DNA of 64,000 bases from Pseudomonadota bacterium. Lineage in GTDB: Bacteria; Pseudomonadota; Gammaproteobacteria; Burkholderiales; Burkholderiaceae_C. Position numbers and translations under genes: made by a program. Below the pieces are notes generated by a model. The model saw nothing but the letters and a program-made list of their open reading frames with translations, had not been told where the DNA came from and ran no database searches. Shown here piece after piece: positions 37,152 through 45,300 of this stretch; position 1 is the stretch's first letter; each line of letters opens with the position of its first letter. The stretch is taken from the NCBI GenBank assembly GCA_021846965.1, contig JAJZWA010000012.1, forward strand, positions 1 through 64,000, in the 5' to 3' direction.

Positions 37152-38297
37152 ATGTCCACCTTCGATTGGATCACCCAGGCAGCGCGACTGCGCGAGCAGG
37201 GCCGCGCCTTCGCCCTGGTCAGCGTGTTGCGCGTGCAGGCGCCGGCCTCGGCGCGCCCCGGAGACAAGGCGCTGGTGCTGGCCGACGGCACCATCCATGG
37301 CTGGATCGGCGGCGGCTGCGCCCAGCCGGCGGTGCTGCGCACCGTGCGCCAGGCCCTGCAGGACGGACGTGCGCGCAGCGTGCGCATCACGCCGGCGGCG
37401 CAGGGCAGCGAGCGCGACCTGGGGGACGTGCTCGAGTTCGGCATGGCCTGCCACTCCGGCGGAACCCTCGAACTCTTCGTCGACCCGGTGCTGGCCGACC
37501 CGCTGCTGGTGGTGATCGGCAACACGCCGGTGGCGCGCTCCCTGGTGTCGCTGGCGCCGCAACTGGGGCTGCGCGTGGCCTGGGCCGGAGTCGGCCTGCA
37601 AGAGCAGGAGGTCGAGGGGGTGCAATGCCTCGCCGGCGACGACCCGCAGCTGCTGCGCCGGGAACTCGGCGAGGGCGGCTTCGTGGTCGTGGCCACGCAG
37701 GGCCAGCGCGACCTGCAGGGCTTGCGCGCCGCGCTGGCGCTGCAAGCCGCCGGGGTCTGGTTCGTCGCCAGCGCCCGCAAGGCCGCGGTGTTGCGCCAGA
37801 GCCTGATCGCCTCGGGCGCCGATGCGCACGCCGTGCAGTCCATCGTGGCCCCCGCGGGCACCCCGATCAGCGCCCACACGCCGCCGGAAATCGCCTTGTC
37901 GGTGCTGGCAGCCGTGGTCGCCGCGCGCCGGTGCGGCGCGCCGGCGGCGCGGGCCGTGCCCGCGCCGGAGTCGCTGGAGTCGGACGCAGGCACGGCGCAG
38001 GGCCTGTCCCCGGAGCCGCAGGCGGCTTCCTGCTGCGGCCACGGCGCGAGCTCGCCCGAGCCCGCGATGCCGGAGTCCGCAACGTGCTGCGGCCACGGCG
38101 CGACCTCGCCCGAGTCCGCGGTGCCGGAGTCCGCGGTGCCGGAGTCCGCAACGTGCTGCGGCCACGGCGCAAGCTCGGCCGAACCCCCGCGGCCCGAGGC
38201 GGCCTCGTGCTGCGCCGCTCGCGAGCCGGAGCCCGCCGCGGTGGCGGGCAGGCCCGCGGAGCATGCGGCCGAAACCCATTCCTGCTGCGGGCACTGA
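37152..38297 (+). CDS. coxF: XdhC-family CO dehydrogenase accessory CoxF with Cys-Cys-Gly-His tail
   Basis: A 381-residue XdhC/CoxF-family protein. Residues 1-265 carry the family blocks (IHGWIGGGCAQP, a Rossmann-like VVIGNTPVARSL, TPPEIALSVLAAV). The remainder is an unusual low-complexity tail with five Cys-Cys pairs at residues 294, 312, 335, 353 and 378, four of them as CCGH and three as CCGHGA(S/T)S. Spacing is 18, 23 and 18 residues for the first four, and the protein ends in SCCGH. XdhC proteins bind and deliver sulfurated molybdenum cofactor. The tail looks like a soft-metal ligand array; copper is an attractive guess because the enzyme needs Mo-Cu. Confidence 0.85.
   Translation: MSTFDWITQAARLREQGRAFALVSVLRVQAPASARPGDKALVLADGTIHGWIGGGCAQPAVLRTVRQALQDGRARSVRITPAAQGSERDLGDVLEFGMACHSGGTLELFVDPVLADPLLVVIGNTPVARSLVSLAPQLGLRVAWAGVGLQEQEVEGVQCLAGDDPQLLRRELGEGGFVVVATQGQRDLQGLRAALALQAAGVWFVASARKAAVLRQSLIASGADAHAVQSIVAPAGTPISAHTPPEIALSVLAAVVAARRCGAPAARAVPAPESLESDAGTAQGLSPEPQAASCCGHGASSPEPAMPESATCCGHGATSPESAVPESAVPESATCCGHGASSAEPPRPEAASCCAAREPEPAAVAGRPAEHAAETHSCCGH
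38031..38213 (+). repeat. Tandem coding repeat in coxF tail
   Basis: Imperfect repeats of about 54 or 69 bp, each starting TGCTGCGGCCACGGCGC and followed by a Ser/Pro/Glu-coding spacer. Copies begin at 38031, 38085 and 38154, with a degenerate one at 38208. The middle unit contains a further internal duplication of GTGCCGGAGTCCGCG, suggesting replication slippage. The period is a multiple of three, so the frame is kept. Confidence 0.88.
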
Positions 38298-38302
38298 GCG
38301 CC

Positions 38303-38989
38303 ATGGGATGCATCCTGAAGGGCGGCGGCGGCCTGTACAGCCGGCTGCGCGTCGGGGCCGTGCTGCTGGCGGCGGGGGAGGGCTCGCGCCTCGGCGGGCG
38401 TCCCAAATGCCTGCTCGAACTCGGAGGCGTGCCGCTGGTGCGACGGCAATTGATCGCCCTGTCCGGAGGTGGGGTGGACGAGCTGGTGGTCGTGCTCGGG
38501 CACCATGCGCAGCGCATTGAGCCGGTCGTGGCGGAGTTTCCCGTCACGCTGGTTCGCAATCCGCATCCCGAGCAGGGACAGGCCTCCTCGACCCGGGTCG
38601 GTCTGCAGGCGCTGCCGGCGGTGGACTGCGTGCTGGTCGCGCTGGCGGATCAGCCCCTGCTGCATGCGCAGGACGTGGCCGACCTGATCAAGGCGTACAA
38701 GCAGCGCCCCGAGGGCATCGAACTGGTGCAACCGCAGGTCGACGGACAGCCCGGCAACCCCCTGGTGCTCAGCGCGGCGGTGCGCGAGCAGATCCTCGCC
38801 GGCCCCGGGGACGTGGCCTGCCGCCGCTGGCAGGAACGCCATGCGGCGCAGGTGCTGCGCTGGTCGACCGCCAACCGGCGCTATGCGGTGGACATCGACA
38901 CCGAACAGGACATCGAGGCGCTTGCACAGCGCACCGGCCACCGGCTTCGCTGGCCGCAGGACCTGGCCTCGGCCGCGGTGCAGCCATGA
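38303..38989 (+). CDS. MobA-like molybdenum cofactor cytidylyltransferase
   Basis: A 228-residue NTP-transferase (MobA/MocA family) with the nucleotide-binding LLAAGEGSRLGGRPKCLLELGG near residues 20-41 and the acidic LADQP metal-binding motif. In molybdenum hydroxylases the cofactor is molybdopterin cytosine dinucleotide, and this enzyme would attach CMP from CTP. The ATG at 38303 is five bases after coxF, and its stop overlaps the next gene by four bases. The cytidyl rather than guanylyl preference is inferred from the CO dehydrogenase context. Confidence 0.88.
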   Translation: MGCILKGGGGLYSRLRVGAVLLAAGEGSRLGGRPKCLLELGGVPLVRRQLIALSGGGVDELVVVLGHHAQRIEPVVAEFPVTLVRNPHPEQGQASSTRVGLQALPAVDCVLVALADQPLLHAQDVADLIKAYKQRPEGIELVQPQVDGQPGNPLVLSAAVREQILAGPGDVACRRWQERHAAQVLRWSTANRRYAVDIDTEQDIEALAQRTGHRLRWPQDLASAAVQP

Positions 38990-39693
38990 GCGGCTCCGGC
39001 GCCGACGCGGTCGCGCAGGGCCAGCTGGCGCTGTGGCCGACCCCCATGGGCGTGCACCGCTGGGCGCAGGCCGCTGAGGTCAATCCGCTGCTGGCGCGGG
39101 TGCTCGGCAGCCTGCGGGCGATGGCGCAGCCAGGGCCCGCGGGGTTCTTCGCCAGCGAGGACGACCTGCTGGAGCGCATCCGCCTGCCCGAGTGGAAGGA
39201 TTTCCTGCGTTTCGTCGTCGATTCCCTGCACGCCACGGTGGCGCAGGCCAACCGCGGCGCCTGGCCGCATCCCGCGCCGGGCCTGCAGGTGCACCTGCGG
39301 GGCATGTGGTTCCAGGTCGCCAACCAGGGCGCCAGCCACGACGTGCACACCCACGGCAACTGTTCGTGGTCCGGCGTGTACTGCGTGCAGGTCGACGACG
39401 AGCCCCGGCGCGTGGCCGACCCCGTGCTGGGCTCGCGCAACGGGGTGACCCGGTTCTACGGCCCGTATTTCCCGCGGCTCGGCGGCGCCCATGCCGACCT
39501 CGGCAACGCGTACCTGCAATCGGCGCACCTGGACATCGCGCCGCTGCCGGGGCAGTTGATTGTGTTTCCGTCGTGGCTCGCGCACCAGGCGATGGCGTAC
39601 CGCGGCGAGCGCGATCGCATCATCGTGTCCTTCAATGCCAGCGTGCATGCGGCGCAGGGCGGCGATCGCCTGCGCGGCTATGCCGCGGCCTGA
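38986..39693 (+). CDS. Putative 2OG-Fe(II) oxygenase (TIGR02466-like) in cox operon
   Basis: A 235-residue protein with features of the TIGR02466 putative 2OG-Fe(II) oxygenases. An early histidine cluster SHDVHTHGNCSW (His118, Asp119, His121, His123) and a late WLAHQAM (His200) could give the Fe(II) facial triad. RDRIIVSFN supplies an Arg plus Ser for 2-oxoglutarate. The start overlaps the cytidylyltransferase stop (ATGA), and coxI follows 39 bp later, so it is embedded in the CO dehydrogenase operon. No role for such an enzyme in CO oxidation is known to me. Function unknown. Confidence 0.72.
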   Translation: MSGSGADAVAQGQLALWPTPMGVHRWAQAAEVNPLLARVLGSLRAMAQPGPAGFFASEDDLLERIRLPEWKDFLRFVVDSLHATVAQANRGAWPHPAPGLQVHLRGMWFQVANQGASHDVHTHGNCSWSGVYCVQVDDEPRRVADPVLGSRNGVTRFYGPYFPRLGGAHADLGNAYLQSAHLDIAPLPGQLIVFPSWLAHQAMAYRGERDRIIVSFNASVHAAQGGDRLRGYAAA

Positions 39694-39732
39694 ATCCCCG
39701 GCATCGGGCAGGGGCCCGAGGGTTTGCACATC

Positions 39733-40734
39733 ATGAACAGCATCGACATCGAAGTCATCCGCAACGCGCTGGACTGGCTGGAGCGCGGCCATCGCGTCGT
39801 GCTCGGCACGGTGGTCCGCACCTGGGGCTCGGCGCCGCGACCTCCCGGCTCCATGATGATCATCCGCGACGACGGCCAGGTCGCCGGTTCGGTCTCCGGA
39901 GGCTGCATCGAGGACGACCTGATCCGGCGCGTGGCCGCTGGAGAACTCGCGCTGCACCGTCCCGAGGCCACCGTCTATGGCCGCAGCGCCGAGGAGGTCC
40001 GTCGCTTCGGGCTGCCCTGCGGGGGCAGCGTGCAGGTGGTGCTCGAGCCCCTGAGCGAGGCCTCCGGGCTGGAAGCGCTGCTGCGCCACATCGAATCCTC
40101 GCAGCGCGTGCAGCGCAGCCTGGACATGGCCAGCGGCGCGGTGCGCCTGTCTCCCGCCGAGCGCCGCGAGGCCGTGTACTACGACGACCAGGTGCTACGC
40201 ACCGTGCACGGCCCGCGCCTGCGCCTTCTGCTCATCGGCGGCGGGCAGTTGTCGCGCTACCTGGCCTCGATGGCGGTCATGCTCGATTACCGGGTCACCG
40301 TGTGCGAGCCGCGCGTCGAATACCACGAGGGCTGGGAGGCCGTGCCGGGGGTGAGCCTGTCCACCCGCATGCCCGATGACGAGGTGCTGGCCATGCAACC
40401 CGACGACAGTACCGCCGTGGTGGCGCTGACCCACGACCCCAAGCTCGACGACCTGGCGCTGATGGAGGCCTTGCGCAGCCCCGCCTTCTACGTCGGCGCG
40501 CTGGGGTCGCGGCACAACAACGACAGGCGTCGCGAGCGCCTGCTGGAGTTCGACGTCACGCCGGAGCAGGCGGCGCGGCTGCGCGGTCCGGTGGGACTGC
40601 GCCTGGGCGGGCTGACGCCGCCGGAGATTGCCATGAGCATCGTCGCCGAGATGACCGCCGTGCAACGCGGCGCCGATCTGGCGCAGCCCCTGACGGACTG
40701 GAGCGCGTCCAGTACGGTGTGCCGGGTGGCATGA
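39733..40734 (+). CDS. coxI: XdhC-family maturation protein CoxI
   Basis: A 333-residue XdhC/CoxI-family protein. The N-terminal block GTVVRTWGSAPRPPGSMMII with GSVSGGCIEDDL is the XdhC domain. The Rossmann domain (LLLIGGGQLSRYLASM) and the YVGALGSRHNNDRRRERL segment form the second half. Members insert or sulfurate molybdenum cofactor. This is the second XdhC homologue in the cluster (CoxF is the first); each has its usual partner role in Oligotropha-type clusters. A TTG at 39724 is a possible alternative start. Confidence 0.9.
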   Translation: MNSIDIEVIRNALDWLERGHRVVLGTVVRTWGSAPRPPGSMMIIRDDGQVAGSVSGGCIEDDLIRRVAAGELALHRPEATVYGRSAEEVRRFGLPCGGSVQVVLEPLSEASGLEALLRHIESSQRVQRSLDMASGAVRLSPAERREAVYYDDQVLRTVHGPRLRLLLIGGGQLSRYLASMAVMLDYRVTVCEPRVEYHEGWEAVPGVSLSTRMPDDEVLAMQPDDSTAVVALTHDPKLDDLALMEALRSPAFYVGALGSRHNNDRRRERLLEFDVTPEQAARLRGPVGLRLGGLTPPEIAMSIVAEMTAVQRGADLAQPLTDWSASSTVCRVA

Positions 40735-40789
40735 ACCTTGTACGGACGGTGGCCTTCGAGTCGCCGGGGTGTTGAAATAGCGGCTGTCG

Positions 40790-40806
40790 ACGCGGCCTCG
40801 CCGCGT
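40790..40806. terminator. Small hairpin after the cox cluster
   Basis: ACGCGGC-ctc-GCCGCGT, 7-bp arms, lies between coxI and the acyl-CoA dehydrogenase, just before the latter's AGGAGA ribosome-binding site. It could end the cox transcript or form a leader stem; no T-run follows. Confidence 0.3.
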
Positions 40807-40821
40807 GTCCAGGAGATTTCG

Positions 40822-42006
40822 ATGGATTTTGCGCTGAGCCCGGACTTGCAAGACCTGCAAAAGCGCGTGCGCGGTTTCATCCATGAACGCATCATGCCCT
40901 TCGAGACCGACCCGCGCTGGGGCGCGCATGGGCCCGCGGAGTCGCTGCGCGACGAGCTCGTCGCGCTGGCGCGCGGCGCCGGCCTGCTGACCCCGCACGC
41001 CTCGCGGGAATTCGGGGGCCTGGGCCTGAGCCATGTGCAAAAGGCCGTTGTGTTCGAGGAGGCGGGCTACTCGGCGCTGGGGCCGACCGCGATGAACATC
41101 CATGCCCCGGACGAAGGCAACATCCACTTGCTGGAGGTGGTGGCTTCGCCCGAGCAGAAGGAACGCTGGCTGCGCCCGCTGGTGCAGGGCAGCGCGCGCT
41201 CGTGCTTCTGCATGACCGAGCCGCCTCCGGGGGCGGGCGCGGATCCGTCGATGCTGCGCACGACCGCCGTGCGCGACGGGGACGACTACGTGATCGACGG
41301 GGTCAAGTGGTTCATCACCGGTGCGCAGGGCGCCGCCATGGCCATCATCATGGCGCGCATGGAGGACGGTTCGGCCACCATGTTCCTCAGCGACATGGAT
41401 CGCCAGGGCATCGAGGTGGAGCGCACCATGGACGCGATGGACTCGTGCTTCACCGGGGGGCATGGGGTGGTGCGCCTGCGTGGCCTGCGCGTGCCCGCGA
41501 GCGACGTGCTGGGCGAGCTCGGACAGGGGCTGCGCTATGCCCAGGTGCGGCTGGCGCCGGCTCGCCTGACCCACTGCATGCGCTGGCTGGGCCAGGCGCA
41601 GCGCGCCCACGACGAGGCCCTGGCCTACGCGCGCGAGCGCCAGGCCTTCGGCCGCACCCTGGGCGAGCACCAGGGGGTCGGGTTCATGCTGGCCGACAAT
41701 GAGATGGACCTGCACACCGCGCGCCTGCACATCTGGCACACCGCCTGGCTGCTCGACCGCGGCGAGCGGGCGAATTTCGAATCCAGCCGCGCCAAGGTCG
41801 TCTGTTCCGAAGCCGAATGGCGGGTGGTCGACCGCAGCGTGCAGATCCTCGGCGGCCAGGGCGTGACGGGCGAGCGCGTGGTGTCGCGGATCTTCTCCGA
41901 CATGCGCGCCTTCCGCATCTACGACGGCCCCAGCGAGGTGCACCGCTACAGCCTGGGGCGCAAGATCCTCGCCGGGCGTCGCGACGCCTCGTTGCGCCAG
42001 AGCTGA
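40822..42006 (+). CDS. Acyl-CoA dehydrogenase family protein
   Basis: A 394-residue acyl-CoA dehydrogenase. It has the N-terminal helical domain (about 1-120), FCMTEPPPGAGADPSML in the middle domain, VKWFITGAQ contacting FAD, and the C-terminal helical domain with YDGPSEVHRYSLGRKIL, where a catalytic Glu is usual. The ribosome-binding site AGGAGA is at 40811-40816. It stands alone after the cox cluster with no electron-transfer flavoprotein or CoA ligase next to it. Substrate unknown; branched or aromatic acyl-CoA is possible. Confidence 0.92.
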   Translation: MDFALSPDLQDLQKRVRGFIHERIMPFETDPRWGAHGPAESLRDELVALARGAGLLTPHASREFGGLGLSHVQKAVVFEEAGYSALGPTAMNIHAPDEGNIHLLEVVASPEQKERWLRPLVQGSARSCFCMTEPPPGAGADPSMLRTTAVRDGDDYVIDGVKWFITGAQGAAMAIIMARMEDGSATMFLSDMDRQGIEVERTMDAMDSCFTGGHGVVRLRGLRVPASDVLGELGQGLRYAQVRLAPARLTHCMRWLGQAQRAHDEALAYARERQAFGRTLGEHQGVGFMLADNEMDLHTARLHIWHTAWLLDRGERANFESSRAKVVCSEAEWRVVDRSVQILGGQGVTGERVVSRIFSDMRAFRIYDGPSEVHRYSLGRKILAGRRDASLRQS

Positions 42007-42033
42007 GCCGGGCGCACGCCGGGCAGCCAGGGC

Positions 42034-42960
42034 TCAGCTGGTGGAGCGGCGGCGACGCCCTGCCGGCGCGCCGGCCACGGTGGGCGAGAAGTCGGTGTGC
42101 TCGAAGTCGATGCCGTGCTCGAGCATCTGGCCGCGCAGCTCGCGCAGGGCCGCGCGCGCCGGCATGTGGCGCTGGGCCCCGGCGAGCTTCCACCAGTGCT
42201 TGGCCATGCCCACGTCGGGCAGCACGCCGATGCCGCGCCAGTACATCTTGCCCAGCTGGTACTGGGCCAGCACATGCCCCAGTTCCGCCGCCTTGGTCAG
42301 CCAGCGCAGCGCCGCCTCCAGGTCCCTGGGGGCGCGACGTCCGCGCAGCAGGGTCAGGCCCAGCATGTACTGGGCGGCATCGTGCCCCTCCTCGGCCGCG
42401 CGCCTGAGCCAGTCGACGGCCTCCGGCCAGCGTTCCCGGGCATGTCCCGACAGCAGGGTCAGGCCCAGGGTGTACTGCGCCGAACGATGCGACTGCTCGG
42501 CGGCGCGCCGGAACAACTGCAGGGCCAGCGTGCGGTCGCGCGGCACCCCCAGGCCCTGCAGATACAGGCGCCCGAGGAACCAGTTGGAGGGGGCGTCGCC
42601 CTGGTCGGCGGCGGCCCGATACCAGCGCGCGGCCTCGGCGTGGCTGCGCGCCACGACCTGCCCGTTCTCGAACAGGATGCCGATGGACCCGATGGCCCGC
42701 GCCATGTTCTGTTCCGCGGCCTTCTTCCACCAGTACATGCAGCGCGCGTAGTCCTGGGCCACGCCGCGACCGTGGTAGTGCATCCAGCCCAGGTTGTACT
42801 GCGCGCTGGCCGAGCCCTGGCTGGCCGCGCGTTCGTACCAGATGCCGGCCTGGTCATGCTGGCCGAGATTGCGCAGATGGTCGCCCAGCCATTCCTGGGC
42901 GACCATGTCTCCCGATTGCGCGAGTTCTACGACTTCCTTGGGAATGCTTGTGGCGTTCAT
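42034..42960 (-). CDS. Sel1-like repeat (SLR/TPR) protein
   Basis: A 308-residue protein made largely of Sel1-like repeats, with A-Q-Y-x-L-G-x-M/x-Y/L units such as SAQYNLGWMHYHGRG, SAQYTLGLTLLSGH and LAQYQLGKMYWRGIG. Six to seven repeats span residues 30-275. No signal peptide is seen, so it is cytoplasmic. Such solenoids mediate protein-protein interactions. The ATG at 42960 is chosen although an AAGGAG lies further upstream; a TTG near 43003 would give a slightly longer version. No specific partner is suggested by the neighbours. Confidence 0.85.
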   Translation of the reverse strand: MNATSIPKEVVELAQSGDMVAQEWLGDHLRNLGQHDQAGIWYERAASQGSASAQYNLGWMHYHGRGVAQDYARCMYWWKKAAEQNMARAIGSIGILFENGQVVARSHAEAARWYRAAADQGDAPSNWFLGRLYLQGLGVPRDRTLALQLFRRAAEQSHRSAQYTLGLTLLSGHARERWPEAVDWLRRAAEEGHDAAQYMLGLTLLRGRRAPRDLEAALRWLTKAAELGHVLAQYQLGKMYWRGIGVLPDVGMAKHWWKLAGAQRHMPARAALRELRGQMLEHGIDFEHTDFSPTVAGAPAGRRRRSTS

Positions 42961-43043
42961 AGGCCGAATGGCCCAGACGGGCGCGTGGGTGACATCTCCT
43001 TGCAATATTGTCCTCCGCCAGGAGGGTGGACGTCATCCTTTCT

Positions 43044-44309
43044 TCATGGGGGCAGGCGCGGAAAGACGGCCGTACCCAGCAGTGCCAGGCGCGCCGCGCC
43101 GAAGGCCGCCTCGGTCTGGCGCGCCGCGCGCACGGGCAGGCCCAGCGCGCGCTCGCGCAGGCGGGTCCATGCCGGATTGGCCGCGCCGCCGCCACTGCTC
43201 AGCACCTCGGTGGGCCTGGGCGCGCCCAGCTCGGCCAGGCGGGCGTAGCCGGCGGCCTCGATGCGGGCCAGCCCCTGCAGCAGGCCGTGCAGGTATTCCA
43301 CGTCGTCGGCCGGGCGCGGCTCGAGCCGGGGGCGCATGGCCGGGTCGGCCTGCGGAAATCGCTCCCCCACGCCGGGCAGCGGGAGCAGATCCAGGGGGCT
43401 GTCGCGCTCGGGGTCGATGCGCGCGCTGAGTTCCCGCAGGCGGGCGTCGTCGAACATCTCGCGCAACACGGCGCCTCCGGCACGGCTGGCCCCCGAGACC
43501 AGCCACAGGGCGCCGAAGCGATGGCTGTACACGCCATGCTGCGGCGCGTCGATGCGGCGCTGCGAGAGCAGTTTCAGGGCCAGGGTGCTGCCCAGGCTGC
43601 TCAGGCCCAGGCCCGGGCGGTCGGCGCCGCTGGCCAGGAAGGCGGCGTTGGCGTCGGTGGTGCCGGCCACCAGGCGCAGGCCCCGCGGCAGGCCCAGGCG
43701 ACGCGCCAGCAGGGGATCCACGCGGCCCAGCCGGCTGCCGGGGGCCACGATGCGCGGCAGGCGCGACGCGAAGGCCTGGGCCGACGCCACCTCGCCCCAG
43801 GCGCAGCGCGCCGGGTCCGCGCCGCTCTTGAGCGCGTTGTGCCAGTCGCTGACCCCGCCCCGCGCCAGGCCGCCCTCGCGCAGGCGGGCGAACAGCCAGT
43901 CCGCCTGGTGCAGGGCCAACGCATCGTGCAGCGCGTCAGGGCCCCCCTGCTGGTTCCACAGCCAGGCCAGCCGGGCCAGTCCGTCCAGCGGGCCCGGGTG
44001 GCCGGCCGGAAAATCCGCCTCCCGGTGCTCGCAATACATCAGCACCGGGCTGCGAGGGCGCAGGTCGCGGCCGGCCCACAGCACGCTTCCCGAGGTGGCG
44101 CACAGCGACAGCGCGTCGATCCCGGCACGCAGCCCGGGCGGCAGGCTGCCCAGCAGCTCGAACAGGGCCTGCTCCCAGTCCCCGCAGTCCTGCCGGCGCG
44201 CATGCGGGTAGCGAATGGCGGATTCGAACAGGCGGCGCTGGCGCCGGTCGATCACGCACAGGCGCGCTCCACTGGTGCCGAAATCCAGGCCCGCCGCCAC
44301 CCGCGCCAC
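43044..44309 (-). CDS. FGGY-family carbohydrate kinase (D-ribulokinase-like)
   Basis: A 421-residue FGGY kinase with the N-terminal phosphate-binding GLDFGTSGARLCVID and the C-terminal adenosine-binding SSGGGAANPAW. It resembles the short kinases described as D-ribulose kinases in cyanobacteria and plants. It phosphorylates a sugar or polyol with ATP. The most likely start is GTG at 44309, seven bases after the small heat-shock gene stop, so it probably sits in the same transcript. The sugar is not determinable. Confidence 0.82.
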   Translation of the reverse strand: MARVAAGLDFGTSGARLCVIDRRQRRLFESAIRYPHARRQDCGDWEQALFELLGSLPPGLRAGIDALSLCATSGSVLWAGRDLRPRSPVLMYCEHREADFPAGHPGPLDGLARLAWLWNQQGGPDALHDALALHQADWLFARLREGGLARGGVSDWHNALKSGADPARCAWGEVASAQAFASRLPRIVAPGSRLGRVDPLLARRLGLPRGLRLVAGTTDANAAFLASGADRPGLGLSSLGSTLALKLLSQRRIDAPQHGVYSHRFGALWLVSGASRAGGAVLREMFDDARLRELSARIDPERDSPLDLLPLPGVGERFPQADPAMRPRLEPRPADDVEYLHGLLQGLARIEAAGYARLAELGAPRPTEVLSSGGGAANPAWTRLRERALGLPVRAARQTEAAFGAARLALLGTAVFPRLPP

Positions 44310-44316
44310 CGGCGCC

Positions 44317-44727
44317 TCAGCTCAGCCGGACTTCGACACGCCGCGGCTTGGCGTGCTCAGCCTTGGGAATGCGCAACTCGAGCACGCCGTCCTTCATGCT
44401 GGCCTGGATGGCCGCCGAGTCGAGCTCGCGCGACAGCGTGAAGCTGCGCTCCCACGCTCCGCTGCGCAGCTCGGCGTAAAAGGGCTGCATGCCCTGGGGC
44501 AGCTCGATCTGCAGGGCTCCGCGCAGGGTCAGCGTGTCACCGTCGACCTGCACCTGCAGCTGGTCGCGCGGCACGCCCGGCATGTCGGCACGCAGGGTGA
44601 TGCCGTCGGCATCCTCCAGGATGTCCACGCGCGGGGCCTGGGCCAGGGTGTCGCGCGCAGCCGACTTCGCGGAGGCGGGGGAGGGCGCGGTGGCGGCAGC
44701 CGTGATCTGGGTGTTCGTCGTGTTCAT
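44317..44727 (-). CDS. Small heat-shock protein (Hsp20)
   Basis: A 136-residue alpha-crystallin-type chaperone. The alpha-crystallin domain spans about residues 30-130 with DGITLRADMPGVPRDQLQVQ and the C-terminal GVLELRIPK. It holds unfolding proteins without ATP. AAGGAG precedes the ATG at 44727. It is the second of two adjacent Hsp20 genes separated by 29 bp. The C-terminal I-x-I-type anchor is replaced by RRVEVRLS. Confidence 0.92.
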   Translation of the reverse strand: MNTTNTQITAAATAPSPASAKSAARDTLAQAPRVDILEDADGITLRADMPGVPRDQLQVQVDGDTLTLRGALQIELPQGMQPFYAELRSGAWERSFTLSRELDSAAIQASMKDGVLELRIPKAEHAKPRRVEVRLS

Positions 44728-44756
44728 GGTCGGACTCCTTGCGATCGCTGGGGTTT

Positions 44757-45203
44757 TCAGTTCACCGCGATGCGCCGCGGCTGCACGGCCTCGCGCCGCG
44801 CGATGTTCACCCGCAGCACGCCGTCGCTGTAGCGGGCCTCGATCTTCGAGGGGTCGATGTCCTCGGGCAGGGAGATCACGCGCCGGAAGCTGCCGCTGAA
44901 GCGCTCCTCGGCGTAGCTGACCTGTCCCTTGGACGCGGCGGGCAATTCGCGCTTGCCGGCGATGGTCAGGAGGTTGTGGTCCACCGTGACCTCGAGTTGC
45001 GAGGCGTCGATGCCGGGAGCGAAGGCGTAGACCTCCACCTCCTGCGGCGTCGAGCCGACGTTGATCGCGGGAAAGCCGGCACCGCCCACGGCGCGGATGC
45101 TCACGGGCAGTCCGAGTCCGGCGAAATCCCGGTCGAGTTCGCGCTGCAGGCGGTCGAGATCGGCGAACCAGCTCGCCGGCGTCTTCAGCATGGTTGCAAT
45201 CAT
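44757..45203 (-). CDS. Small heat-shock protein (Hsp20)
   Basis: A 148-residue Hsp20. The crystallin domain contains PQEVEVYAFAPGIDASQLEVT and DGVLRVNIARRE near the C-terminus. AAGGAG lies nine bases before the ATG at 45203. It is the first gene of a group with a second Hsp20 and then the FGGY kinase. Low sequence similarity to the second Hsp20 suggests the two form hetero-oligomers or have distinct clients. Confidence 0.92.
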   Translation of the reverse strand: MIATMLKTPASWFADLDRLQRELDRDFAGLGLPVSIRAVGGAGFPAINVGSTPQEVEVYAFAPGIDASQLEVTVDHNLLTIAGKRELPAASKGQVSYAEERFSGSFRRVISLPEDIDPSKIEARYSDGVLRVNIARREAVQPRRIAVN

Positions 45204-45280
45204 GGTCCTGGCTCCTTGCAGATGGTCGGGGAGGGCGGCGCGCCGCGTGGCGACTGCGCCCCTTGCAGGCTATCTGCGAG

Positions 45281-45300
45281 CGGGGGGCGAGGATTTCAAG
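45281..45300 (-). promoter_or_regulatory. Possible sigma-32 promoter of the hsp20 operon
   Basis: On the minus strand CTTGAAA (45300-45294) is an exact heat-shock -35 hexamer-plus-one, followed by the C-rich run TCGCCCCCCG. The spacing and -10 match to CCCCATNT are weak. The -35 overlaps the fdhD stop codon. It is about 90 bp before the first hsp20. Confidence 0.4.

Noticed and set aside
38031-38213. Regularly spaced DNA repeats resembling a tiny CRISPR array
   Set aside because: The repeats are in frame inside coxF, encode the Cys-Cys-Gly-His tail, and the spacers are similar to each other rather than unique.
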